In this document: piece by piece, positions 1 through 5,665 of the stretch | Layout: each line of letters starts with the position of its first letter | Position numbering within the stretch: position 1 is the first letter of the stretch | Origin: Pseudomonadota bacterium | GTDB taxonomy: Bacteria > Desulfobacterota > DSM-4660 > Desulfatiglandales > B25-G16 | DNA: 8,835 nt | Direction of reading: 5' to 3' | Assembly (NCBI GenBank): GCA_015223015.1 | Contig: JADFWK010000100.1 | Location: 1 to 8,835, forward strand | The notes under the pieces: model-generated | What the model was told of the DNA's origin: nothing | What the model saw: the letters and a program-made list of their open reading frames with translations, nothing else | Databases searched by the model: none | Made by a program: the position numbers and the translations under genes

Positions 1-93
1 GCGGGCCAAAATCTCTCCAACTGCTCGTTTCGCTAAGGTTTCTTGTGCCTCGCTACGATGCCTACTGCAAAACCTGGGTTGAAGGGCAATACA
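1..93. other. Flank downstream of the cyclase; no gene supported
   Basis: This is the stretch after the cyclase stop codon on the minus strand. In the same minus-strand frame as the cyclase, the reading stays open from the stop to the window edge (ending in residues like ETLAKRAVGEILAR), but no ATG, GTG or TTG start is visible in it. I therefore cannot say whether another gene begins here. No clear hairpin followed by a T-run is visible on the minus strand, so I see no terminator for the cyclase within the window. Confidence 0.3.
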
Positions 94-1653
94 TCAACTA
101 ATAACCCGATACACCACAATAGGCTTGGCCCGCCCTCTTATCTTTTTCGGCAATTCCTTTTTCATCTCAAAGTGCCGGCGAAGCCTCTTCGCAGTTTCTT
201 CGCTGGCCAGGATATCGCAGTGGATTTCCTTTGTGAGGCCCTGAATCCTTGAGGCCAGGATGACCGTATCACCAATAAGGGAATATGAGAGTTGATCTTC
301 GCTCCCTGTGTTTCCAGCCAGAACCTCCCCTGTGTGGATGCCAATCCCATGCCTGAAGGGCATCAACCCCGTATTGACTCTCTCATTGTTCAATGATTCG
401 AGGAGCCTTCTCATCTCAAGGGCTGCCATCACCGCCTTTTCTGCATGATCCTTATCCCGAAGCGGTACACCGAATACTACCTCCATTTCATCACCCACAT
501 ATTGCAGCACCAGGCCGCCACACTGGCGGATTGCCTTTTGCATAGCGGTAAAATACGCCTTCATACTCTTGATTACCTCTTCCGGAGGATTATCCTCCAC
601 ATAAGAGCTAAAACCACGAAGATCGGCAAAAAGAACGGTAGCTTCCCTTCTCTCTCCGTTGAGGGGAATGCGCCCCGAGAGAATCTCGTCCCGTATCTCT
701 GGTGTGACGTATTTCCCAAAGGTTTCTCGTATCATTTGGCTTTCTGCCAGACCTTCAGCCATTTTGTTAAAGGCTGAAGCGAGATCCCCAAGTTCATCAT
801 TGCGTTTAACGGTTACCCGATGATTGAAGTCTCCCTCGCCAATGGTCGCAGTACTCTCCCTCAGCTTATTGATGGGTCGTGAAATATATGTGCTGAGCAT
901 GAGACTGAGCAGGATCCCGACGAGAGTAATAATTAGCGTTAGCACCAGAGTAAAGATCTTTGCACCATGGATTTTTTGCAAGATTTCCTTTTGCGAGATG
1001 GCCAGATAGACTTTTCCAACCGTTAGGGTTTGATAGGTTATCGGCTTCTCAAAAAAAAGGATATCTTCTTTATTGTTGGCAAAGGAGCTTATTTTCATCT
1101 CATTGCTCTCTTCAATAAAGATGACATTCTTTGGGGCTGAATAAACCTTGTTCACTTCCTCGATATTGCTATGAGCTTTGATGATATTCTTCTTGTCTGT
1201 AATTAAGGCGTATAACACCTGCTCATTTTCAGCAATATCCTTGACCAGTTGAAACAGGGCCAGCTCTTCTTCTCCTAAGAGTTTATCGGGGGCATTGTTG
1301 GCTACAATGCGGAGCATGCTCTCTCCCAGGTTCATCAATTGGCCAATGAATTGTTTCTTCTGCTCTTTTAAAATTGAAAAACTGATGGCGAAAATAACCA
1401 AAAGAATGAGTAGAGTGGATAAGGCGGCAAGCTTAATAAAGATTGGGATTCTCAGGTTTAGAATCAAGGACCAAAAACGATATATATATCGTTTTAGACG
1501 AGCAAACTGAGAGAATAGGAGAGTTTTCAAGCTTTTAACCCAGGTCAGGGACCGACTAATGGAGTCTTTGAAAACGGCCAGTAGAGGCCGTCCCGAAAGA
1601 GCCCTGGATTTTTCCTCAGGAGGAACTTTATCCTTATTTTTTTTAGCAGACAT
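94..1653 (-). CDS. Membrane-anchored class III adenylate/guanylate cyclase with HAMP domain
   Basis: A 519-residue inner-membrane signalling protein expected to make a cyclic nucleotide (cAMP by family default) from NTP on the cytoplasmic side. Order: a basic cytoplasmic N-terminus of about 70 residues, membrane segment about 72-95, an extracytoplasmic sensor region about 96-230 with no family I recognise, membrane segment about 232-254, HAMP linker about 255-307, the usual FGKYVTPEI lead-in at 312-320, and the catalytic domain about 336-515. The two metal-binding Asp residues are present (D344 in LFADLRGF, D388 in YVGDE), as is the catalytic Arg (R469 in ASRI). Two expected residues differ: the purine-specifying Lys is Q384 and the transition-state Asn is I465. 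The ATG start has a GAGGGG ribosome site 8 nt upstream (1662-1667). The gene is divergent from the DUF6125-like gene. The family call is firm; activity and nucleotide specificity are uncertain. Confidence 0.9.
   Translation of the reverse strand: MSAKKNKDKVPPEEKSRALSGRPLLAVFKDSISRSLTWVKSLKTLLFSQFARLKRYIYRFWSLILNLRIPIFIKLAALSTLLILLVIFAISFSILKEQKKQFIGQLMNLGESMLRIVANNAPDKLLGEEELALFQLVKDIAENEQVLYALITDKKNIIKAHSNIEEVNKVYSAPKNVIFIEESNEMKISSFANNKEDILFFEKPITYQTLTVGKVYLAISQKEILQKIHGAKIFTLVLTLIITLVGILLSLMLSTYISRPINKLRESTATIGEGDFNHRVTVKRNDELGDLASAFNKMAEGLAESQMIRETFGKYVTPEIRDEILSGRIPLNGERREATVLFADLRGFSSYVEDNPPEEVIKSMKAYFTAMQKAIRQCGGLVLQYVGDEMEVVFGVPLRDKDHAEKAVMAALEMRRLLESLNNERVNTGLMPFRHGIGIHTGEVLAGNTGSEDQLSYSLIGDTVILASRIQGLTKEIHCDILASEETAKRLRRHFEMKKELPKKIRGRAKPIVVYRVIS
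1474..1495. repeat. Perfect 22-bp palindrome inside the cyclase gene
   Basis: Each 11-base arm reads AAAACGATATA, and the two arms form a perfect inverted repeat with no spacer. It lies in the cyclase coding sequence and encodes KRYIYRF, just before the first membrane segment. Perfect symmetry over 22 bp is unusual in coding DNA, although the TA-repeat core makes part of it easy to form by chance. It could be a protein-binding site or an mRNA hairpin, or it may have no function. Confidence 0.85.
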
Positions 1654-1725
1654 TCCCTCAGCCCCTCAGACTAGTGAGCTTGTCTATGAACCTTTAGGGA
1701 TCATAACGGTAACCTAACTTACTAT

Positions 1726-1760
1726 TGCATATTCTGATTTAGTTTAAAATGCATATTCTG
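1726..1760. repeat. 11-bp direct repeat bracketing the minus-strand -10
   Basis: TGCATATTCTG occurs exactly at 1726-1736 and again at 1750-1760, 24 bp apart. One copy sits in the spacer next to the minus-strand -35 and the other touches the distal edge of the candidate -10. This is a plausible operator pair for a regulator of the cyclase, but no regulator gene is present in the window. Confidence 0.6.
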
Positions 1761-1764
1761 TCAA
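1736..1764 (-). promoter_or_regulatory. Candidate sigma-70 promoter for the cyclase
   Basis: On the minus strand a perfect TTGACA (1764-1759) is followed, after a 17-nt spacer, by TAAATC (1741-1736), a weak -10 matching TATAAT at three positions. This would start transcription about 75 nt upstream of the cyclase ATG. The weak -10 means the promoter may need an activator. Alternatively, the true -10 may lie elsewhere. Confidence 0.4.
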
Positions 1765-1797
1765 GCTGGCGGTTATCGCACCGCAGGTGAATCAGCC

Positions 1798-1827
1798 TTG
1801 ACACATCAACACCTTTTACTCTACTCT
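1798..1827 (+). promoter_or_regulatory. Candidate promoter for the DUF6125-like/MFS unit
   Basis: TTGACA at 1798-1803 is followed, after 18 nt, by TACTCT (1822-1827), which matches the -10 consensus at three positions. It would give a leader of about 150 nt. The -35 is perfect but the -10 is weak, so the call is tentative. Confidence 0.3.
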
Positions 1828-1853
1828 TTCTGCCAAAAAGACAATCTCAGTCA

Positions 1854-1874
1854 GGTTTTTTTTGTGGAAAAACC
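1854..1874 (+). other. AT-rich hairpin in the leader of the DUF6125-like gene
   Basis: GGTTTTT (1854-1860) and AAAAACC (1868-1874) can form a 7-bp stem with a 7-nt loop. The stem is weak and has no following T-run, so it does not look like an intrinsic terminator. It could be a minor leader structure or chance. Confidence 0.25.
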
Positions 1875-1979
1875 GAATTCTTCTCAGAGGCTTTTGCCTG
1901 CAGACGGATAAATAGGTAACAATCTTGCACTGAAAATAGTGTGATGAAAGAGACAATCTGATAGATGAAAGGATGTCCC

Positions 1980-2492
1980 GTGGAACTTGGAATCTTTGAA
2001 GAAATGGATGCACCCGAACTTAGAAAATATATTGAATTCCTTCTGTGGCACTACCGTGTTGTGGATGCATTCTGGTTTATCTACGTAGCCGAGAACTTCG
2101 ATCAACCCACTGCAGAACTCATTAACGAAAAGGTTTGGGGGCGGGTAGCCGGGATGGCTGCCAGGGATCTGGTTAAGCGGTTTCAGGTTCAGGAGAAGGG
2201 CCTGAAGGGCTTTGTGAGGGCACTCAGGTATTTTCCCTGGCACATACTCGTAGGTTACCAGATTCAGGAAGAAGCGGATCAAGTAATTATCTCTGTTCCA
2301 TCGTGCCCTACCCAAGAGGCACGCATCCGACGGGGCTTAGGAGAGTTTTTATGCAAGGAGATGCACCGCAGAGAGTTTGAAGGCTTTGCCCGTGAAGTTG
2401 ATGAACGAATTCATGTGGAGTGCCTTTTCGCCCCTCCTGACCCACATCCGCAGGATATGTTTTGTAAGTGGCGATTCTACCTCGATCAGTAA
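1980..2492 (+). CDS. DUF6125-like cytosolic protein
   Basis: A predicted soluble protein of 170 residues with no signal peptide or membrane segment. The N-terminal stretch ([20 protein letters not shown] at 13-32) and the C-terminal half with SCPTQEAR (108-115), GEFLCKE and [11 protein letters not shown] resemble, from memory, the DUF6125 family of deltaproteobacteria. That family has a distant likeness to the L-2-amino-thiazoline-4-carboxylate hydrolase domain. Four cysteines (109, 125, 148, 162) sit in the C-terminal half, so a metal or thiol role is conceivable but unproven. I prefer the GTG start because AAAGGA (1968-1973) lies 6 nt upstream of it. An in-frame ATG at 1965 has no good ribosome site and would add five residues. 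The gene is followed after 71 bp by the MFS gene and is probably co-transcribed with it. The molecular function is unknown. Confidence 0.7.
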   Translation: MELGIFEEMDAPELRKYIEFLLWHYRVVDAFWFIYVAENFDQPTAELINEKVWGRVAGMAARDLVKRFQVQEKGLKGFVRALRYFPWHILVGYQIQEEADQVIISVPSCPTQEARIRRGLGEFLCKEMHRREFEGFAREVDERIHVECLFAPPDPHPQDMFCKWRFYLDQ

Positions 2493-2563
2493 AGGGTGTG
2501 TACCTCACTGAAGCGGACTTATTTGATTGTTTCATCCAGCTATACCTTGCTATTTGAGGGCTT

Positions 2564-3826
2564 ATGAAAGTATATGGGGAGAATATCGTCGAAAGAAAAA
2601 TACCCTTTCATTGGGCCTGGATTATTCTCGCCACCTGCTTTGTCAACCTCTTTGTCAACTATTCTGTTCGTCTTGGATATGGCGTAGTTCTTCCGGAAAT
2701 GATCAGGACTTTGGGCTTTGGTCGGGCTAATGGCGGATCTATCTATAACGCCTATCTCATACCCTACATAGCCCTGACCCCCCTTACCGGTTATCTGACC
2801 GACCGGCTTGGGGCCCGTCCCGTGATTACGAGTTGCTGTTTCGTCCTCGGCCTTGGCGTTCTGTTAATGGGGACCATTACTACCCTCTGGACAGCCTGCC
2901 TTTTCTACGCCGTCGTCGGTCTGGGGGCAACGGGCATGTGGACTCCGGTCATTACCGTGGTCCAGCGTTGGTTTTCTCCCAACCGCAGAGGTCTGGCCTT
3001 GGGTATACTTTCTACCGGGTACGGACTGGGCTTCGCAACCATGGGGGCTGGGTTTCCCTGGATTGTGCATCATTATAGCTGGCGCTACGCCTGGTATTTT
3101 CTGGGGGCAGCGGCACTGGTGATGGTTTTGATAAATGGCCTCTTGCTGAGAAGTGATCCCGAAAACTCAGGGTATTTACCATGGGGACAGAAAGACGAAC
3201 CTTCCCGTGTTAGTCGAGCTGATGTAAAAACGCATACTCAGGGTGGCTCCCTTTCTATTGTATTTAAAAACAGCAGATTCTGGCTTATCGGCCTTTCTTA
3301 TTTGGCAATCTCCTACAGCCTCTATGGAATCACCACCTTTATGGTAGATTATGCAACATACCAAATTGGTTTGCCTCTGGAAAAAGCGAGCCTTTTGGCC
3401 ACCGTTCATGGTGCCTCACAGGTTGTGGGAGTTCTAACCATTTTACCGCTCTCCGATTACCTGGGTCGAAAAAAAACTGTCATCATCTCCAACTCCTGTA
3501 TCACTGCCTGCCTGATCGGACTCCTGTTAACCGGCAATTCCTGGGGAGTGCTCTACGTGCTTGTGGGGATACTGGCCATGTTTTATGGGGCAACGTGGCC
3601 AATGTATGGTGCATGTGCAGGGGACTATTTTCCGAAGGATATGATGGGAACCGTTATCGGGGCATGGACACCCCTGTATGGCGCGGGTGCCATTCTGGTG
3701 CACTGGGTTACTGGGATTCTGAGAGATACCACAGGCGTCTATGATCATGCCTTCATTATTAATGCAGCCATGGCCGCAGCTGGGGTTTTTTTAATGTGCC
3801 TCGTTAAAAAACGAGAGAGTAGTTGA
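2564..3826 (+). CDS. MFS transporter, OFA/monocarboxylate-like
   Basis: A 420-residue inner-membrane carrier with the hydrophobic pattern of 12 membrane helices and a central hydrophilic loop at about 197-235. The MFS signature between helices 2 and 3 is clear (GYLTDRLGAR at 76-85), with its pseudo-repeat in the second half (LSDYLGRKK at 296-304). The loop motif WFSPNRRGLALGI (136-148) is typical of the oxalate:formate antiporter and monocarboxylate-type carriers. The likely cargo is therefore a small organic anion, by inference only. The ATG has GAGGG (2556-2560) only 3 nt upstream, a slightly tight spacing. No strong promoter is visible in the 71 bp between it and the DUF6125-like gene, so I infer a shared transcript. 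Length is normal for the family and the frame is intact. Confidence 0.88.
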   Translation: MKVYGENIVERKIPFHWAWIILATCFVNLFVNYSVRLGYGVVLPEMIRTLGFGRANGGSIYNAYLIPYIALTPLTGYLTDRLGARPVITSCCFVLGLGVLLMGTITTLWTACLFYAVVGLGATGMWTPVITVVQRWFSPNRRGLALGILSTGYGLGFATMGAGFPWIVHHYSWRYAWYFLGAAALVMVLINGLLLRSDPENSGYLPWGQKDEPSRVSRADVKTHTQGGSLSIVFKNSRFWLIGLSYLAISYSLYGITTFMVDYATYQIGLPLEKASLLATVHGASQVVGVLTILPLSDYLGRKKTVIISNSCITACLIGLLLTGNSWGVLYVLVGILAMFYGATWPMYGACAGDYFPKDMMGTVIGAWTPLYGAGAILVHWVTGILRDTTGVYDHAFIINAAMAAAGVFLMCLVKKRESS

Positions 3827-3853
3827 GGCTACCCTTCTATTCTAGGCACACTC

Positions 3854-3871
3854 AAAGAGAGAACTCTCTTT
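3854..3871. terminator. Possible terminator hairpin after the MFS gene
   Basis: AAAGAGAG (3854-3861) and CTCTCTTT (3864-3871) form a perfect inverted repeat with a 2-nt centre, giving about a 7-bp stem with a 4-nt loop, 28 nt after the MFS stop. The T-run after the stem is short (it continues AGTTTG), so if it terminates transcription it is probably weak. Confidence 0.35.
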
Positions 3872-4244
3872 AGTTTGATCCTGAGTTTCCGAGTATCGAG
3901 CCTCTGGATGGTAAAGTGGTTGGTCCCTGAAAGATCTACCTGGATTGTGATTTCTTTATTCTGCCAAAGCACATAAGCTGTCTGTCTAAAAAAGATCTGA
4001 TAACGAAATATGATTTCATCTTTTAACCGTAACACCTTTAAAACCCCATAAGATCTCAAAAGGAGAGTTTTTTGTGCCGATGAGATTGCTTTAATCTTAG
4101 TGAAGCCCTCGGTGCATAGGGGAGGGCATCGCGTAAGAATGAAACCATCTCATCCATCCTGCTCCTAACCTGTAGCCGTCCATATAGCGGGGTATTCTGG
4201 TTTTTCATAAAAAGAATAGAAGTTGACTCATGTTTCAAAAGTGT

Positions 4245-4250
4245 ATTATA
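4245..4250 (-). promoter_or_regulatory. Perfect TATAAT on the minus strand, possible -10
   Basis: The minus strand reads TATAAT at 4250-4245, just ahead of the small minus-strand frames. No good -35 lies 16-18 nt upstream. The nearest landmark is the palindrome at 4273-4284, which could bind an activator. A chance match in AT-rich DNA is quite possible. Confidence 0.2.
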
Positions 4251-4272
4251 GGAAAGGCCAAAATAGAAAAAT

Positions 4273-4284
4273 CTTTGCGCAAAG
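4273..4284. repeat. 12-bp perfect palindrome CTTTGCGCAAAG
   Basis: CTTTGCGCAAAG is its own reverse complement, set in AT-rich noncoding DNA. It sits about 300 bp upstream of the PP-loop gene and 23 bp upstream, on the minus strand, of a TATAAT. It looks like a possible operator for a dimeric regulator, with no further evidence. Confidence 0.5.
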
Positions 4285-4300
4285 GAGCATGTTGGTTTAT

Positions 4301-4317
4301 TTCCTTTGCTTAAGGAA
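4301..4317. repeat. Small inverted repeat TTCCTT/AAGGAA
   Basis: TTCCTT (4301-4306) and AAGGAA (4312-4317) form a 6-bp stem with a 5-nt loop. Just after it, an imperfect direct repeat occurs (AATTGATTCTT, then AATTGAATCTT, one mismatch). Function unknown. Confidence 0.35.
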
Positions 4318-4394
4318 TTGATTCTTCCAATAAATTGAATCTTTCTTTACCAATAGATTGCTCATAAGTATATGTTGTGCCGAACCCTATTGTT

Positions 4395-4428
4395 TTGTTG
4401 AAGAAGTCATTGCAATTGGCTTCTACAA
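4395..4428. repeat. Imperfect inverted repeat upstream of the PP-loop operon
   Basis: TTGTTGAAG (4395-4403) and CTTCTACAA (4420-4428) pair over nine positions with one mismatch. The 16-nt interior contains the palindrome ATTGCAAT. It could be a leader structure for the downstream operon or an operator. No T-run follows. Confidence 0.35.
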
Positions 4429-4570
4429 TATGCGAATAACAAGAAATATAAGTTGATTAATGAAGAATTATTGATGCCCAAAAGAAAGGCATTATTGCTC
4501 AATTAACTTCAGGTATTTTGCGCTGGAGAGCCTCACTTAGATTTCTCGGATAGTTGAGTATAGCAAAATC

Positions 4571-4578
4571 AAAAGGGG
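4571..4578 (+). promoter_or_regulatory. Ribosome binding site that fixes the PP-loop gene start
   Basis: AAAAGGGG lies 5 nt before the ATG at 4584 and supports that start over an upstream in-frame TTG at 4554, which lacks such a site. The family's conserved N-terminal CxxC also begins right after this ATG. Confidence 0.6.
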
Positions 4579-4583
4579 ATAAA

Positions 4584-5663
4584 ATGGGCGAAGTTAAGAG
4601 ATGCAAAAAATGTGTTCTTCCTAGTACTTATCCTGATATCCATTTTGATAGAAACGGTGTCTGCAATTTTTGTTTGGGTGAATCAAGCGATAAAAAGGCG
4701 CCAAAAAAAAGCTTAGGAAGACAGGAGTTAGATAAAATTATCAGAACTCATAAAGGGAAGAGCAAAAAATACGATGTTATTGTTGGCCTCAGCGGTGGTA
4801 AGGACAGTAGCTACGTAGCTTATTACTTGAAAAAAGAATATGATGTGAAGATGTTGGCCTTGAATTATGATATTGGATATCGCTCTGCATATGCTATTCA
4901 AAACCTTGAGATCTTGGCAGATAAATTGGAAATAGATCTAGTGACTCTCAGGCCCAATAGAAGTTTCTTAAAAAAGTTATTCGCCCATTTTCTGCGAAGC
5001 CGCGGAGAGTTTTGTTCGGTCTGCAACAATCTTGGGTACCTCATTGGGGCAAGTCTCTCCTGGATTCAAAAGTTATCCCTGGGTTTTTCTCCTTTAATGG
5101 TAGGAGGGTGGTCAAAGGAATATGAATTTCAACATGGTGTTTCGGTAACTTCCATGCAATATTTCTTTGAGAATTTGACTCAGGAATTGCTTGAAGAATT
5201 GATGGTTCAACCATTTATTGAAAAAGAGGTGGTACTCAGGTTTATGCAACTAAAAGACCCTCGGCAAGCACAAATCGGCACTAAGGAACATAAAAAGTTA
5301 GGTGATTATGCTATGAACTTTATTCAATTGCCGGACTATATTGAATGGAACCTAAGGGAAATTCCCTATATTTTGTCTGAAAAGTTAGGATGGAAGCACC
5401 CCCCAGACGTGCATGAAAGCCATTTTGACTGTTCTCTTTTTCCTTTGAAGGAATACTTGAAGTTTAAAAAATATGGTTTGACTCAAGAGACAATCAAAAA
5501 CAGCGTGTTAATCCGGCAAGGGCTCATGACCCGCGAAGAGGCCCTGGAAAGAATGTCATTTGAGCAGACTACAGAGCCGGAGGTCTTAGACGTATTTCTT
5601 CATGAGCTGGGCATAATAAAAGACGATATAAATTGGCAAGCTAAATGGTCAAGGTATGTTTAG
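4584..5663 (+). CDS. PP-loop ATPase, N-acetyl sugar amidotransferase-like
   Basis: A 360-residue cytosolic enzyme of the adenine nucleotide alpha-hydrolase (PP-loop) superfamily, which adenylates a substrate before transfer of nitrogen or sulfur. The N-terminus has two CxxC pairs (C7/C10 and C27/C30) spaced like a zinc ribbon, in the RCKKCVLPSTYPDIHFD context typical of WbpG-type sugar amidotransferases. The PP-loop SGGKDSS is at 70-76. A further CxxC is at 144-147 (FCSVC), and C283 lies in HFDCSLFPL, followed by the family's C-terminal QGLMTREEALERM. The mid CxxC plus late Cys also recalls Fe-S-dependent sulfur transferases such as TtcA and TtuA. WbpG-type enzymes normally work with HisH/HisF-like ammonia suppliers, and none is seen here. 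The stop codon lies 2 nt before the next ATG, so translation is probably coupled. The gene is AT-rich compared with its outer neighbours. The family call is strong; the substrate is unknown. Confidence 0.82.
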   Translation: MGEVKRCKKCVLPSTYPDIHFDRNGVCNFCLGESSDKKAPKKSLGRQELDKIIRTHKGKSKKYDVIVGLSGGKDSSYVAYYLKKEYDVKMLALNYDIGYRSAYAIQNLEILADKLEIDLVTLRPNRSFLKKLFAHFLRSRGEFCSVCNNLGYLIGASLSWIQKLSLGFSPLMVGGWSKEYEFQHGVSVTSMQYFFENLTQELLEELMVQPFIEKEVVLRFMQLKDPRQAQIGTKEHKKLGDYAMNFIQLPDYIEWNLREIPYILSEKLGWKHPPDVHESHFDCSLFPLKEYLKFKKYGLTQETIKNSVLIRQGLMTREEALERMSFEQTTEPEVLDVFLHELGIIKDDINWQAKWSRYV

Positions 5664-5665
5664 GT

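Larger units (their letters stand above)
1654..1979. other. Divergent intergenic regulatory region
   Basis: About 325 bp separate the minus-strand cyclase from the plus-strand DUF6125-like gene. I see no gene in it. It holds a candidate promoter for each side (TTGACA on the minus strand at 1764-1759 and on the plus strand at 1798-1803), an 11-bp direct repeat, and a roughly 150-nt leader before the plus-strand gene. That leader contains two small hairpins: one at 1854-1874, and a short AGGC/GCCT stem with a TTTT loop at 1888-1899. No known riboswitch fold was recognised. Confidence 0.6.
3827..4583. other. Gene-poor stretch with inverted repeats
   Basis: About 750 bp between the MFS gene and the PP-loop gene with no convincing gene. 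Two small minus-strand frames abut here: about 4238-4056 (60 residues, TTG start) and 4059-3829 (76 residues, TTG start). They overlap by 4 nt in different frames and neither has a ribosome site. The second has a beta-rich look (IIFRYQIFFRQTAYVLW) faintly like the C-terminal tail of some transposases, but I cannot identify it. From about 4240 to 4583 the DNA is AT-rich and holds several inverted repeats, listed separately. The stretch could be gene debris, an insertion boundary, or the leader of the downstream operon. Confidence 0.45.

Noticed and set aside
1..93. Open minus-strand frame after the cyclase stop, suggesting a downstream gene or TGA read-through
   Set aside because: Only about 31 codons are visible, with no normal start codon and no sign of a selenocysteine element, so it cannot be supported.
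1768..1784. GG/GC pairs resembling a sigma-54 promoter
   Set aside because: The GG-to-GC spacing of 12 is met only with a poor surrounding sequence lacking the TTGC box.
2527..2730. Plus-strand frame overlapping the MFS start
   Set aside because: It is an out-of-frame shadow of the transporter, which has full family motifs in its own frame.
3829..4059. 76-residue minus-strand frame as a transposase C-terminal fragment
   Set aside because: The resemblance is a general impression only. There is no catalytic motif, no ribosome site, and the start is TTG.
4346..4374. TTTACC-17-TATATG as a promoter for the PP-loop operon
   Set aside because: Four of six matches in each box is expected often in AT-rich DNA, and it would leave a leader of about 200 nt; not strong enough to list.
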